A stretch of DNA of 64,000 nt. Source: Firmicutes bacterium HGW-Firmicutes-1 (GTDB taxonomy: Bacteria > Bacillota > Clostridia > Lachnospirales > Vallitaleaceae). The translations under genes were made by a program, and so were the position numbers. Location of the stretch: contig PHAG01000009.1 in NCBI GenBank assembly GCA_002841625.1, forward strand, positions 359,053 through 423,052, read 5' to 3'. Below the pieces are notes generated by a model. It was not told the origin of the DNA. It made no database searches and saw nothing but the letters and a program-made list of their open reading frames with translations. Positions 1 through 9,233 of the stretch are shown in pieces; the stretch's first letter is position 1; each line of letters starts with the position of its first letter.

Positions 1-2
1 AT

Positions 3-1895
3 GAAATACATATAGGTTCGCAAGGAAAGAAAGTAGAAGAAGTTAAAGTGCTATTAGCGGAATGGGTAAAATATAGTAACAATAAATTACCAAACAGTTG
101 GAAAAAAGATGATATCTTTGATATGTCTGTTTCAAAAGCAATCGATTTATTCCAGACGGAGAATTATTTATGTATTACAGATACAATAAATTATGAAACA
201 TGGTTATTTCTTCATGATAGAGAAGCATGGGATAATCCCGATAAGGAAGTTAAGTTCACGGATATTGATCTTGAAAACTGGATAAGAGATATTGTGGGCA
301 AAAATACAGGAAAATTAATGATATCAGATTTACAAAATATAACTGAGTTAAGCATCGCTGATGGAACGAAGGTTAAGGACTTACAGGGAATACAATATCT
401 TAAGAATCTAGTAATCTTATCAATTTATAACCAGGATATAAACGATTATACGTTAATTAACAATTTACATAAGTTAAAAGAAGTAACTATCAGAGGTGAT
501 GAAATAAATGACTTATCATTTCTTAAATATTTACCTTGTTTAACTAATTTAGATTTGACAAAAGATAAAATAAATAACATTGATGCCCTACAAGGACTCG
601 GTGATTTACAAGTTGTGTCACTTGAAAGTAACAATATAACAGATTTGAGTCCATTAGAAGATTGTAATCAACTTAATACACTTTTTCTACTCAATAATCA
701 AATTAAAGACTTGTTTCCTTTAAGGAATATGTATGCAATGGAATGTTTATTCCTATCGAATAACTTAATAAGTGATTTGACACCCTTATCTGATTTAAAT
801 AATTTAATAAGCTTAGATCTATCAAATAACAGCATAACTGATATTAACGCAATTAAGGATAAATATAATATTACTTATCTATTTATTGATAATAATAAGA
901 TAGGATCAATTGATGCAATAAAGTCACTCACCAAAATCCGCGGGTTGGGTATAAGCAGTAACTACATAAAAGACATATCAGTATTAAAGAATTTTAATAA
1001 ATTATCAGAATTAAGAATTGAAAGTAATATGATATCTGATATTACGCCAATTAAAGGTGCCACAGATTTATATGTATTGTATATTGGTGACAACCCAATT
1101 GTAGATATCAAAACTGTAGAAAATTTCAGCAAATTAGGTTATTTTTCTATTCAAAATTCTAGTATAGTAGATATATCACCTTTAAGTAAATTAAAGGAAT
1201 TAGAATTTATTAATGTTACTGGATATGATATTTTTTCTTTTGCAAAGTATGAAAGTGTTTTCAATAAATTAATTGAAAACAATCCAAATATATTTATCAT
1301 GAGTAATGATGAGGTTAATGGATTTGTAGAATTTGGTAAATCTAAATATTATGATAAATATATTGGCTTGCCATTAAGTTTTAAAGACTTTTCCGATAAG
1401 ACTATATTTGAAAAATCCAGAAAAATCACTTCTTTTATTGAAGAATTCGATTTTTCAGGAACAACAGATTATGAAAAGGTTTACAATATTTATAAATACC
1501 TTACCATGAATGTTAAATATGATTGGGAGACAAGTGATATTATTACAAATAAAAAGTTAGATATTATTAATTATGATAGAACTACTTACATTGGAGCCCT
1601 ATTAGATAATAAGGCGATTTGTAGTGGCTATGCCGAAGCGTTTAAACTCCTTTGCGATTATATTGGTATAGAATGCTACATTATTATAGGAGAAGTTGAA
1701 AATAGTACAGGAAGAGGAGGACATGCATGGAATATTGTTAATATTGATGGGAAATATTATCAACTTGATTCAACATGGGATGGGGAAACTTCATCATGGA
1801 GCCATTTTCTTTTAAGTGACACTACAATGAAAGTTAAAGGGAATCGTTCATGGGAGCAATCTAAATACCCAACTTGTCCTATTGATTACAAATAA
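3..1895 (+). CDS. Surface protein: peptidoglycan-binding domain, leucine-rich repeats, transglutaminase-like domain (5' end outside window)
   Basis: The frame is open from the left edge of the window, so the true start lies outside it; GTG at 48 is only the first possible start inside. The first ~70 residues (HIGSQGKKVEEVKVLL ... AIDLFQ ... ETW) have the PG_binding_1 pattern, a non-covalent wall-binding domain. They are followed by about a dozen 22-residue leucine-rich repeats of the internalin/SDS22 type (N-x-I-x-DI-x-PL). The C-terminal ~150 residues are a transglutaminase-like (papain-fold) domain. Its triad is visible, numbered from the GTG: Cys525 in AICSGYA, His559 in GGHAWN, Asp574 in YQLDSTWD. 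An extracellular role in wall-protein processing or crosslinking is inferred. No terminator hairpin is obvious after the stop. Confidence 0.85.
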   Translation, partial: EIHIGSQGKKVEEVKVLLAEWVKYSNNKLPNSWKKDDIFDMSVSKAIDLFQTENYLCITDTINYETWLFLHDREAWDNPDKEVKFTDIDLENWIRDIVGKNTGKLMISDLQNITELSIADGTKVKDLQGIQYLKNLVILSIYNQDINDYTLINNLHKLKEVTIRGDEINDLSFLKYLPCLTNLDLTKDKINNIDALQGLGDLQVVSLESNNITDLSPLEDCNQLNTLFLLNNQIKDLFPLRNMYAMECLFLSNNLISDLTPLSDLNNLISLDLSNNSITDINAIKDKYNITYLFIDNNKIGSIDAIKSLTKIRGLGISSNYIKDISVLKNFNKLSELRIESNMISDITPIKGATDLYVLYIGDNPIVDIKTVENFSKLGYFSIQNSSIVDISPLSKLKELEFINVTGYDIFSFAKYESVFNKLIENNPNIFIMSNDEVNGFVEFGKSKYYDKYIGLPLSFKDFSDKTIFEKSRKITSFIEEFDFSGTTDYEKVYNIYKYLTMNVKYDWETSDIITNKKLDIINYDRTTYIGALLDNKAICSGYAEAFKLLCDYIGIECYIIIGEVENSTGRGGHAWNIVNIDGKYYQLDSTWDGETSSWSHFLLSDTTMKVKGNRSWEQSKYPTCPIDYK

Positions 1896-2100
1896 AAATA
1901 TTTTACAGAGGAATTTGTTTTCTTGACCCCATACCTTATTAAGCTCAATGCAGTAACAACTGCCAATAAAATTCATACAAATAATGATGGAAATTGATGC
2001 AAACTTAATTGGAGTGCTGATAACAAATACCTTATATTGCTAGAATCACTGAAAATGGTAAGTGCGTTTAATATTAGGGTGACTTTATGGATACATTAAT

Positions 2101-2393
2101 CTGTGTGATAATCATAATAAAATACTATGGTGTAACCAAAATGGCGTAAACGACTATACCTATTACTATTGGCTCAAAAGAATTCGAAAAACTGCCTGTG
2201 TAAGGATCAATCAGATACAGCTGATATAACTCCATCACTGGTAGCATTTGCAAAACTTCCAGTTAATAACAAAATTTCACCAGGTACTGCAGCGGTCATT
2301 CTTCACCTATCAAATGCAACTATTGAGGTTTCGGAAGGTACTTCATCTGCCACGGTTGAAGCTGTGCTTCAAGCTTTAAAAAATATACGTTAG
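2101..2393 (+). pseudogene. IS66-family TnpA-like (OrfA) remnant
   Basis: The frame through 2128-2220 reads WCNQNGVNDYTYYYWLKRIR, the N-terminal helix-turn-helix signature of IS66 accessory protein TnpA. It ends in TAA shortly after KTACVRINQIQLI. The C-terminal part of the same family (KLPVNN ... AAVILHLSNATIEVSEGTS ... VLQALKNI) continues in another frame to the stop at 2393. The gene is therefore frameshifted. It is directly followed by the OrfB remnant in the order normal for IS66. Confidence 0.75.
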
Positions 2394-2612
2394 GCGATAT
2401 TACAGTTGCAAAGGATATTTATATCGCTTGTGGCTACACAGATATGAGAAAATCTATTGATGGACTAGCTGCTATTGTTCAAGAAAGTTTCGATATGAGT
2501 CCTTTTGCACCAAGTATATTTTTATTTTGTGGTAAGCGTCGAGATCGCATCAAAGCACTTTTGTGGTAAAATGATGATTTTGTACTTCTATATAAACGTC
2601 TAGGCACCCTAA
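2393..2612 (+). pseudogene. IS66-family TnpB (IS66 Orf2) remnant
   Basis: Translation gives VAKDIYIACGYTDMRKSIDG, then LFLFCGKRRDRIKALLW, then a TAA stop at 2567-2569, then NDDFVLLYKRL in the same frame. This is the standard start of the IS66 Orf2 protein, interrupted by a nonsense codon where a glutamate or similar residue is usual. The transposase TnpC and the element ends are absent; sequence related to the WG-repeat gene begins about 30 bases later. The element is dead. Confidence 0.8.
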
Positions 2613-2640
2613 TATTAAGCGCTTACGAAGCGTTTGAAAT

Positions 2641-2803
2641 TAAAATTGCGTGGGATAGTAATACAAATACGATGGGGAATAGGATGCTACGGGAGGATAC
2701 GCAATACCATAGAAAAGAAGTGATAAAGAGCATAAGAGTAATAAAATAAAAGGAGAATATAAAAAATGAGGGAACTATTAAAAAGAATTACAACGGGGTT
2801 ATT
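2641..2803 (+). repeat. Direct repeat, left copy (3' remnant of a WG-type gene plus spacer and next gene start)
   Basis: This ~160-base stretch matches 4694-4852. It contains a degenerate version of the C-terminal codons of the WG-repeat gene (TGGGATAGTAATACAAATAC), the same spacer (AGAAGTGATAAAGAGCATAA), the same AAGGAG ribosome binding site, and the first ~12 codons of the gene. The gene at 2766 is thus flanked by copies of its own junction, the footprint of a former tandem array. Confidence 0.85.
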
Positions 2804-4760
2804 TACAGTAGTAATGATGTTATCTATGATAATGAACATGCCAATGATAGCAAAGGAATATGAAATCACATGGTTGGATGAAAAATATGATTTGGTGACT
2901 AATGTAGAAAATAATTTGATAGAGGTAGAAAAGAATGGAAAAAAAGGTTTATTAGACAAAATGGGTAATGAGATAATTCCAATTATATATGACGAATTCT
3001 TTTATTATGATGAAGGTTTTGTAATAATTATGAAAGATAAAAAAATGGGTGTTTTTAACATAACGAGTAAAGAAATTATTGTTCCAGTTATATATAAGTA
3101 TATAAGTAGCTATGAAGAAGGATTAGCAGAAGTAAATAAAGATGGGAAAAGTGGTTATATAGATAAAACAGGAAAAGTGATAATTCCTATTATATATGAT
3201 TATGCATGGGATTTTACTGCTTATTATGCTTTTCCTGAAGGATTAGCACGAATTGAAAAAAATGGAAAAACAGGTTATATAGATAAAATGGGAAATGAAA
3301 TTGTTCCTATTATTTATGATGATGTAAAAGTTCTTGCAGAAGGATTATTTGGTGTTGAGAATGATCAAAAATGGGGTTGTATAAATAAAACTGGAAAAGA
3401 GATGTTTCCTATTATTTATGATCAATTAGATTGCTATTCAGAAGGCTTAGTAAACGTTAATAAAAATGGAAAATGGGGATATATTGATATAAATGGCAAT
3501 GAAATTATACCTTTTGTTTACGAGAGTGCATCACCATTCTTAGAAGGTTTAGCTATAGTTGAAAATGGTCACTTAGGGTGTATAGATAAAACGGGAAAAG
3601 AAATAAGTTCTTTTATATATAGCATCATGTGTTACTTTTCAGAAGGTGTTTCATTAGTTCTTAAGGATAATAAATGGGGATATTTAAACAATACTGGTAA
3701 TGAGAGTATTCCAATTATTTATGATAGATTAGATGCTTTTGATCAAGGGATAGCAAAAGCTGGAAGAAATGACAAATACGGATATATAGATAAATCGGGT
3801 AAAGAAATAATCCCGATTATTTATGATAGTATTGGTGATTTTTCAGAAGGTTTAGCATTTATTGAGAAAAATGGAAAATGGGGATATATAGATTTAAATG
3901 GACAAGAAATTGTACCTGTTATTTATGATGATTTATCATCCTACTACGCAGAAGGCAGACTGTTAGTTGAAAAAAATAATAAATGGGGATTGTTAGATAA
4001 AAAGGGTAATGAAATTGTTCCAACTATATATGATGATGCAATTGGTTTGTTTTGTGGAAATACAATAGTTAAACAACATGGCAAATATGGATGTATAGAC
4101 GCATCTGGAAAAGAGATGCTTCCAATCATTTATGATAGTATAGATAGTTGTATAAATGGGTCTTTAATAGTAGAAAAAAATGAGAAATACGGCTTAATAG
4201 AAAAGACAGGTAAAGAAATGATACCAATTATTTATGATAATATGAATATTAATCGTGAAGTGAAAGTTGCAATTGTAGAACTTAACGGTAAAAAAGGCAT
4301 TATTGACTTGACAAATAATGAAATTATTTATATAAATGCGACACCAACATCCTCAAAGGTTTTAGTAAATGGAAATGTAACTTCGTTTGATGCTTATACA
4401 ATTGACAACAGCAATTACTTTAAGCTAAGAGATTTAGCAAAGATCTTAAAAGGAACAGAAAAAGAATTTGAAGTGTCTTGGGATCAAGATAAAAAGGCGA
4501 TTAACCTTATCTCAAATACTCCATATACGGTAGTTGGAGGAGAGATGGATAAGGGAGATGATAAACCAAAAGACCCGACTGTTAACACTTCTAAGATATA
4601 CTTAGATGGAGAAGAAGCTAAATTAACGGCCTATACAGTTAATGGAAATAACTATTTCAGATTAAGAGATATAGCTGAAGCGATCGATATTGAAATCACT
4701 TGGGATAGTAATACAAATACAATAGGAATAAATACTACGAAGGGATATACAATACCTTAG
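2766..4760 (+). CDS. Secreted WG-repeat protein with C-terminal copper-amine-oxidase-N1-like stalk domain
   Basis: The 664-aa product starts with a signal peptide (two lysine/arginine residues, then a hydrophobic stretch to about residue 30). It is followed by about 14 WG-type repeats of ~35 residues (EGL-x-x-V-x-K-N-GKWGYIDK-x-GNEIIPIIYD) spanning roughly residues 45-530. The last ~130 residues (ILVNG/FDAYTI ... YFKLRDLAK ... YFRLRDIAEAI ... ITWD) match the Cu_amine_oxidN1 stalk domain found in clostridial surface proteins; despite the name it has no oxidase function. The start has AAGGAG seven bases upstream. WG repeats have no settled biochemical role, so the function is unknown beyond an extracellular location. 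It lies between IS66 and RHS debris. Confidence 0.85.
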   Translation: MRELLKRITTGLFTVVMMLSMIMNMPMIAKEYEITWLDEKYDLVTNVENNLIEVEKNGKKGLLDKMGNEIIPIIYDEFFYYDEGFVIIMKDKKMGVFNITSKEIIVPVIYKYISSYEEGLAEVNKDGKSGYIDKTGKVIIPIIYDYAWDFTAYYAFPEGLARIEKNGKTGYIDKMGNEIVPIIYDDVKVLAEGLFGVENDQKWGCINKTGKEMFPIIYDQLDCYSEGLVNVNKNGKWGYIDINGNEIIPFVYESASPFLEGLAIVENGHLGCIDKTGKEISSFIYSIMCYFSEGVSLVLKDNKWGYLNNTGNESIPIIYDRLDAFDQGIAKAGRNDKYGYIDKSGKEIIPIIYDSIGDFSEGLAFIEKNGKWGYIDLNGQEIVPVIYDDLSSYYAEGRLLVEKNNKWGLLDKKGNEIVPTIYDDAIGLFCGNTIVKQHGKYGCIDASGKEMLPIIYDSIDSCINGSLIVEKNEKYGLIEKTGKEMIPIIYDNMNINREVKVAIVELNGKKGIIDLTNNEIIYINATPTSSKVLVNGNVTSFDAYTIDNSNYFKLRDLAKILKGTEKEFEVSWDQDKKAINLISNTPYTVVGGEMDKGDDKPKDPTVNTSKIYLDGEEAKLTAYTVNGNNYFRLRDIAEAIDIEITWDSNTNTIGINTTKGYTIP

Positions 4761-4852
4761 AGAAGAAGTGATAAAGAGCATAAGAGTAATAAAATAAAAG
4801 GAGAATATAAAAATGGGGGAATTATTAAAAAGAATTACAATCGGGTTACTTA
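4694..4852 (+). repeat. Direct repeat, right copy
   Basis: This is the partner of 2641-2803. It covers the true C-terminal codons of the WG gene, the shared spacer with AAGGAG, and the start of a further truncated gene copy. Confidence 0.85.
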
Positions 4853-4866
4853 AATCAAAAGGGTGA
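4813..4866 (+). pseudogene. Truncated start of a second WG-type gene
   Basis: ATG at 4813 behind AAGGAG opens a 17-codon frame (MGELLKRITIGLLKSKG) nearly identical to the first residues of the upstream WG protein (MRELLKRITTGLF), then stops at TGA. The remainder of the paralog has been lost. Confidence 0.7.
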
Positions 4867-4920
4867 AGAAATAACGCGGAGGGATTTTTTGAAGAAAAGA
4901 TTTACAATAAAGTAGGTAGT

Positions 4921-5350
4921 TTGTAAAGGAAATATCACCATTGGGACATACAAATTTATATCAGTATAATAAAAATGGTAACCTTGAAGTAAAAACGGAT
5001 TGGCGAGGAAACTCTATTACATCTAAAAATGATTCGCTAAACAGATTGGTTGAACAAATAAATCCTTTAAATGATGTTATTGTAAAGAAGCAGTACAATA
5101 ACAACCATGTAGAAATAGCTACATTTGACGGTAAGGGAAACAAGATATCTTACACATACGACAAAAACAATCGACTTGTTTCTACAACAGATTAAGTAGG
5201 TAACATCACAAAACAAACCTATGATAAGGTTGGAGTTATACCAAATGGTGCATCTGAGATTGGAATAAAAAATTTATGGATGCTGCAAATCAATAAAGCA
5301 ACTAAATATGTATACGAAACGGACAAGTTTGTGTTAAAATTACATAAATA
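4921..5350 (+). pseudogene. Decayed RHS-repeat gene fragment
   Basis: Positions ~4921-5235 encode LGHTNLYQYNKNGNLEVKTD through YTYDKNNRLVSTTD, a TAA, then VGNITKQTYDKVG. This matches residues encoded at ~41393-41705 of the large RHS gene in this window. A second block at ~5280-5350 (INKATKYVYETDKFVLKL) matches the RHS region at ~43020-43085. The ~1.3 kb between those two blocks in the intact gene is missing, and there are in-frame stops. It is a deletion derivative of an RHS gene closely related to the intact one. Confidence 0.85.
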
Positions 5351-5471
5351 GGATAAACACCATTTTAAAAAAACGAATTTAATAAGGATAATATGAAAAT
5401 CAAAAGTGATATATTATAGCGTCAAGCGGTAATTTGGTCTTGAGTACAATAAAAACTAGAAAGCAGGGAAT

Positions 5472-7076
5472 ATGACTAATCATTTTAGCAGTTTAGGTGT
5501 CACATCCTCCATTATAGAGGCGATAAAAGAAATGGACTTTGTTACAGCAACAGACGTTCAACAGGAGACAATTCCTCATATTCTGAACCATCAGGATCTT
5601 ATTGTTATGTCAAAAACTGGCAGTGGAAAGACGGGTGCGTTTGGTATTCCAATACTTCAATCCATCGATCCAAAGGGATACGGACCACGCGGTTTGATTT
5701 TGACACCTACACGAGAACTGGCAGTCCAAGTGGATCAAGATCTTAAGAAAATGTCTAAATATTTGGATATTCGTACAACAGCTGTTTATGGACAGCACGA
5801 TATAAAGATTGAGATTCAGGCATTAAAAAGTGGTGTATCTGTTGTGACTGGAACACCAGGTAGAGTTTTTGATCACCTCAAAAGAAGGACATTAGAAACA
5901 AAAAACATCCAATTTGTTGTCCTCGATGAAGCTGATCGTATGCTAGATATGGGGTTTATTGATCAAGTGGTTCAGATTATTAAAGAACTACCCAGAAAGC
6001 GTGTAACGCTATTGTTCTCAGCCACGATGCCTCCAGAAATCAAAAGAATTTGCCAAGCATATATGAATAAACCAATTACCATAGAGTTACAATCTGAAAC
6101 TATGACGGTGGATACTGTTAAGCAAGTATACTACCGAGTTCTATCAAATGAAAAGCTGATTCAATTGAACCGATTACTGAGAGTAGAACAACCCGACCGC
6201 TGTATGATTTTTTGCAATACAAGGGATGAAGTGGATAGAGTGCAAGTTTATTTATCGAAGAAAGGGTACATAACAGAAGGTCTTCATGGTGCGAATACGC
6301 AAGGCCACCGAATGAGAACAATTCAAAAATTTAAAGAAGATAAACTAAAGGTTCTTGTAGCGACAGATGTAGCTGCTCGGGGAATACATATTGAAGATTT
6401 GTCATTGGTCATCAATTACGATGTACCAGGAGATAAAAATAGTTATGTGCATCGTATTGGACGAACAGCAAGAGCTGGTAACAGTGGTAAAGCAATTACC
6501 TTGGCAACAAGTGAAGATATCATGTCTTTATATGAGATAGAAGAGCACGTTGGGGTATTGCTAGAAGAAGTGGAACTACCCACGGATGCGTACTTCAAAG
6601 AATGTATAGAAAAAAATCCACAACCTATGAATATGAAATATCCAAACAAGGAGTATCAACAAGAACCTACTAAGAAATATTCCAACAAAGAACATCTACA
6701 AGAGATTTCAAAGAAGTATCCTGACAAGGAACATCAACAAGAGATTTCAAAGAAGTATCCAGATAAGGAACATCAACAAGAGATTCCAAAGAAGTATGTA
6801 GACAAAGAATATCAACAAGAACTTCCTAAAAAGCATACAAACAAGGAGTATAAACCAAAATTCCCTGAAACCGAACTGACAAAAAGGGTACCAAAGCCAG
6901 AAGTAGCAAAGGCACCCAGAGAGGAAAAGAAAAAGGGTAAAGAAGTGACTATTATGATAAAAAATATCGGACCTGTAAAAGTTACTTACCGAGAAGAAAT
7001 AAAAGAAAAAAACTCCTTTTTGAAAAATCTGAAGATTGTAGAATGCTTTTCAGGTTTATTCAAGCGGGAGAAGTAA
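5472..7076 (+). CDS. DEAD-box ATP-dependent RNA helicase with repetitive charged C-terminal tail
   Basis: The core (residues 1-~375) has every diagnostic motif: Q-motif region, SKTGSGKT (47-54), PTRELA, DEAD (151-154), SAT (182-184), ARGIHIEDL and HRIGRTARAG. This identifies an RNA-unwinding ATPase acting in ribosome assembly or RNA decay. Instead of a DbpA-type RNA-binding domain, residues ~388-465 are tandem copies of a ~13-14 residue unit (KKYPDKEHQQEIS). A basic stretch and a conserved-looking end (VTIMIKNIGPVKVTYREE) follow. The repeat probably makes a flexible, RNA-interacting tail; this is inference. ATG at 5472 has only a weak AGGG upstream. It converges with the next gene, with 9 bp between stops. 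Confidence 0.92.
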   Translation: MTNHFSSLGVTSSIIEAIKEMDFVTATDVQQETIPHILNHQDLIVMSKTGSGKTGAFGIPILQSIDPKGYGPRGLILTPTRELAVQVDQDLKKMSKYLDIRTTAVYGQHDIKIEIQALKSGVSVVTGTPGRVFDHLKRRTLETKNIQFVVLDEADRMLDMGFIDQVVQIIKELPRKRVTLLFSATMPPEIKRICQAYMNKPITIELQSETMTVDTVKQVYYRVLSNEKLIQLNRLLRVEQPDRCMIFCNTRDEVDRVQVYLSKKGYITEGLHGANTQGHRMRTIQKFKEDKLKVLVATDVAARGIHIEDLSLVINYDVPGDKNSYVHRIGRTARAGNSGKAITLATSEDIMSLYEIEEHVGVLLEEVELPTDAYFKECIEKNPQPMNMKYPNKEYQQEPTKKYSNKEHLQEISKKYPDKEHQQEISKKYPDKEHQQEIPKKYVDKEYQQELPKKHTNKEYKPKFPETELTKRVPKPEVAKAPREEKKKGKEVTIMIKNIGPVKVTYREEIKEKNSFLKNLKIVECFSGLFKREK

Positions 7077-7085
7077 TTATACTTT

Positions 7086-8738
7086 TTATTTACCACCTAG
7101 ACTGAAGTGCATATAATCAGCACCGTTTGGCCATAGCATATCTGGACTCCAGTGCCAGCCATATCTATTGAAGGCTCGGACTACATCTCCATCTGATGAT
7201 ATGGAATATGGATTTTTACCAGGTTGCCATAAAGCACCTACTTTGATTAGTCCACTCCACTCAATAAAATAATTTTCTTGTGGGTTAATATCAATAGCGG
7301 TACCGCTAGTGTGCTCAGATGTTCCGTTTCTGTAAGCGTAAGCACCACAGCTTTTAATAGGAAACTTTTCCTTCCCATTGTATATATCCGTGAATATTTT
7401 TTTAACATTTTCAGCAACATTTTTGTTGACTGTGAGATAAAGAGTGGATGTTACTTTTGTGCCTGAGGTTGTCAGTTTCCATATATTAACTTTGATACTT
7501 GTCATACTTAAAAGGGCTTCACTGTTACTGGTGAAGGAAGTCTTCGTAGAGTCTCCGAAAATCATTTCATTCTTATTGGCCCACGGTTCAATCGTAAATT
7601 CATCTGTAAGGAAAAAAACTGAAGGCTCACCATTGCTATTGACTGGAACTACATTCAAGGTAACATGAATCCTTTGTTTGTCGTCTCCAAATATAGTGCT
7701 ATAGAGCGTATTTGTATATTCTGTGATGTCATAAGCTTTGGTATCTCGATTATATGTAGATGAGCTTGTCCGTAAATCTAAGTAATTATTCTCTGTTCTT
7801 GTTGTATAAGAGGATATGCCATTTTTAAAAACAGTGACATCGTAAGCTGAAGCCAAGGGAATATCATTCCAACGTAGATAAACATCGCCCCTATAATAAG
7901 ACTCTGAGATGTAAATTCCTGTTGGCATGGGCAATATGCATTCTTTCACTCCTGCAGCCCGGATTTGAGATTCATCGCAATAGGACAATACATTAAAAGA
8001 CAATAATACTGCTTGCTCGCGTGTAATATAGCTCTGAGGATCTAATTTACCTTCTCCAGTACCTGAAAGGATACCGCGTGTATATACATCCGCCATATAA
8101 ATCTTTGCCCAGCTAGATATTAGATCGCCGTCAGTGGAGTATTTAGAAAGTGTTTGGATTGCCTGCTGACCATCCATTGGCTCCGTATAGGTGAGAGAAC
8201 CAGTAGATGTTTTAGATACAGTGTTACGGTTTTTAAAATAGCGATCACTGCTATAATTTTGATTGTTTCCGATGTTATTCCAATCAATATTTTTATTGTT
8301 ATTATCAGTAGTGTATTGAAAAAGTATGCGCAATTTTGAGAGCATGACAGCAGCCATTTCCCTTGTAAGAGGCATTTCAGGACTAAAAAGACCAGCGTCA
8401 GTGCCTTGGGTTAGACCCAACATATATGCATTTACAGCATTGATGTCCGTTGTATCGGAAAAAGGGGAGGACATGGGTGCTGAGGGTAATGTTATTCCAA
8501 AGGTTCGACAAGTGTTAAGTAACAATTCACAAAAATCAAGTCTTGTGATGCTTTTGTTAAAGGGTATGGTATCAAAGTCTACAGGAGTGATACCAGCGGT
8601 TACTGATATTGCAACCTTTTGGGACGCCCATGAACTAGGGTAATAGATTACATTTGCATAGGCCACGGATGAATTTGCTAAGAATGTTAGTATTAAAAAC
8701 AATGCTGAAATAACATTTCCAAGTTTTATGTTTTTCAT
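7086..8738 (-). CDS. SLH-domain D-alanyl-D-alanine carboxypeptidase-like protein (peptidase M15)
   Basis: The 550-aa protein has a signal peptide (ends near SVAYA) and three SLH segments (about residues 30-230; the last two end in LTREMAAVML and ITREQAVLLS) for attachment to secondary wall polymer. A middle beta-rich FN3-like region follows. The C-terminal ~130 residues are an M15 metallopeptidase with zinc-site motifs SEHTSGTAIDIN and DYMHFSL. The end sequence (FNRYGWHWSPDMLWPNGADYMHF) resembles the M15C endolysin-type branch. It should cleave peptide crosslinks in peptidoglycan at the cell surface. It is a single gene converging on the helicase. Confidence 0.85.
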   Translation of the reverse strand: MKNIKLGNVISALFLILTFLANSSVAYANVIYYPSSWASQKVAISVTAGITPVDFDTIPFNKSITRLDFCELLLNTCRTFGITLPSAPMSSPFSDTTDINAVNAYMLGLTQGTDAGLFSPEMPLTREMAAVMLSKLRILFQYTTDNNNKNIDWNNIGNNQNYSSDRYFKNRNTVSKTSTGSLTYTEPMDGQQAIQTLSKYSTDGDLISSWAKIYMADVYTRGILSGTGEGKLDPQSYITREQAVLLSFNVLSYCDESQIRAAGVKECILPMPTGIYISESYYRGDVYLRWNDIPLASAYDVTVFKNGISSYTTRTENNYLDLRTSSSTYNRDTKAYDITEYTNTLYSTIFGDDKQRIHVTLNVVPVNSNGEPSVFFLTDEFTIEPWANKNEMIFGDSTKTSFTSNSEALLSMTSIKVNIWKLTTSGTKVTSTLYLTVNKNVAENVKKIFTDIYNGKEKFPIKSCGAYAYRNGTSEHTSGTAIDINPQENYFIEWSGLIKVGALWQPGKNPYSISSDGDVVRAFNRYGWHWSPDMLWPNGADYMHFSLGGK

Positions 8739-9233
8739 TATTAGATTCCTTGTTCCTTTCAGCTAAATCATTGTTGATAGTAGTATAAAGAAACAGATAG
8801 AGATGGTATTAATTTGAAATTGTTGTATATTGATTTTAAAATAGGAAAGTAATTAGTGGTAGGATGAAAAAAGTAGGATATGTACTAAGAACGCATGATT
8901 ATGATTCATTAAGACTTTCGAGACTACTGCAGGAGATTTTAAGAAGATTTGATGATTGCTTTTATCAAGAGTAGATCTTAAACCTCCACAAATTGAACGC
9001 TTGACTTGCCTTATTATAGCATACTGAATTATGAAAGTACGTACTTAATGAAAATGTAATATAGTAAATCTTGTAATTCTATTTTAAGAGAATTTCAGGA
9101 ATCTATAATGGAAATGTTCATAAAAGTGTTGATAGGACAATCGGTTAATGTCATAATAAAAATGTGCGTTATGGGTAAATCGATCATGTAGTAAAACACA
9201 AACAAGGCTAACAATTGAGGAGGAATACTCATT
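8739..9233. other. 495-bp gene-poor interval
   Basis: No convincing gene, RNA or hairpin is visible. The left end should hold the promoter of the minus-strand M15 gene. The right end holds the ribosome binding site of the next gene (GAGGAGG at about 9218). A 36-codon frame from ATG 8864 has no ribosome binding site and no recognisable similarity. Confidence 0.5.

Noticed and set aside
6630..6870. CRISPR-like repeats
   Set aside because: Repeats of about 40 bp are contiguous, in frame with the helicase and lack spacers.
8864..8974. 36-aa ORF starting MKKVGYVLRTHDYDS
   Set aside because: No ribosome binding site and no recognisable family; the reading could be chance.
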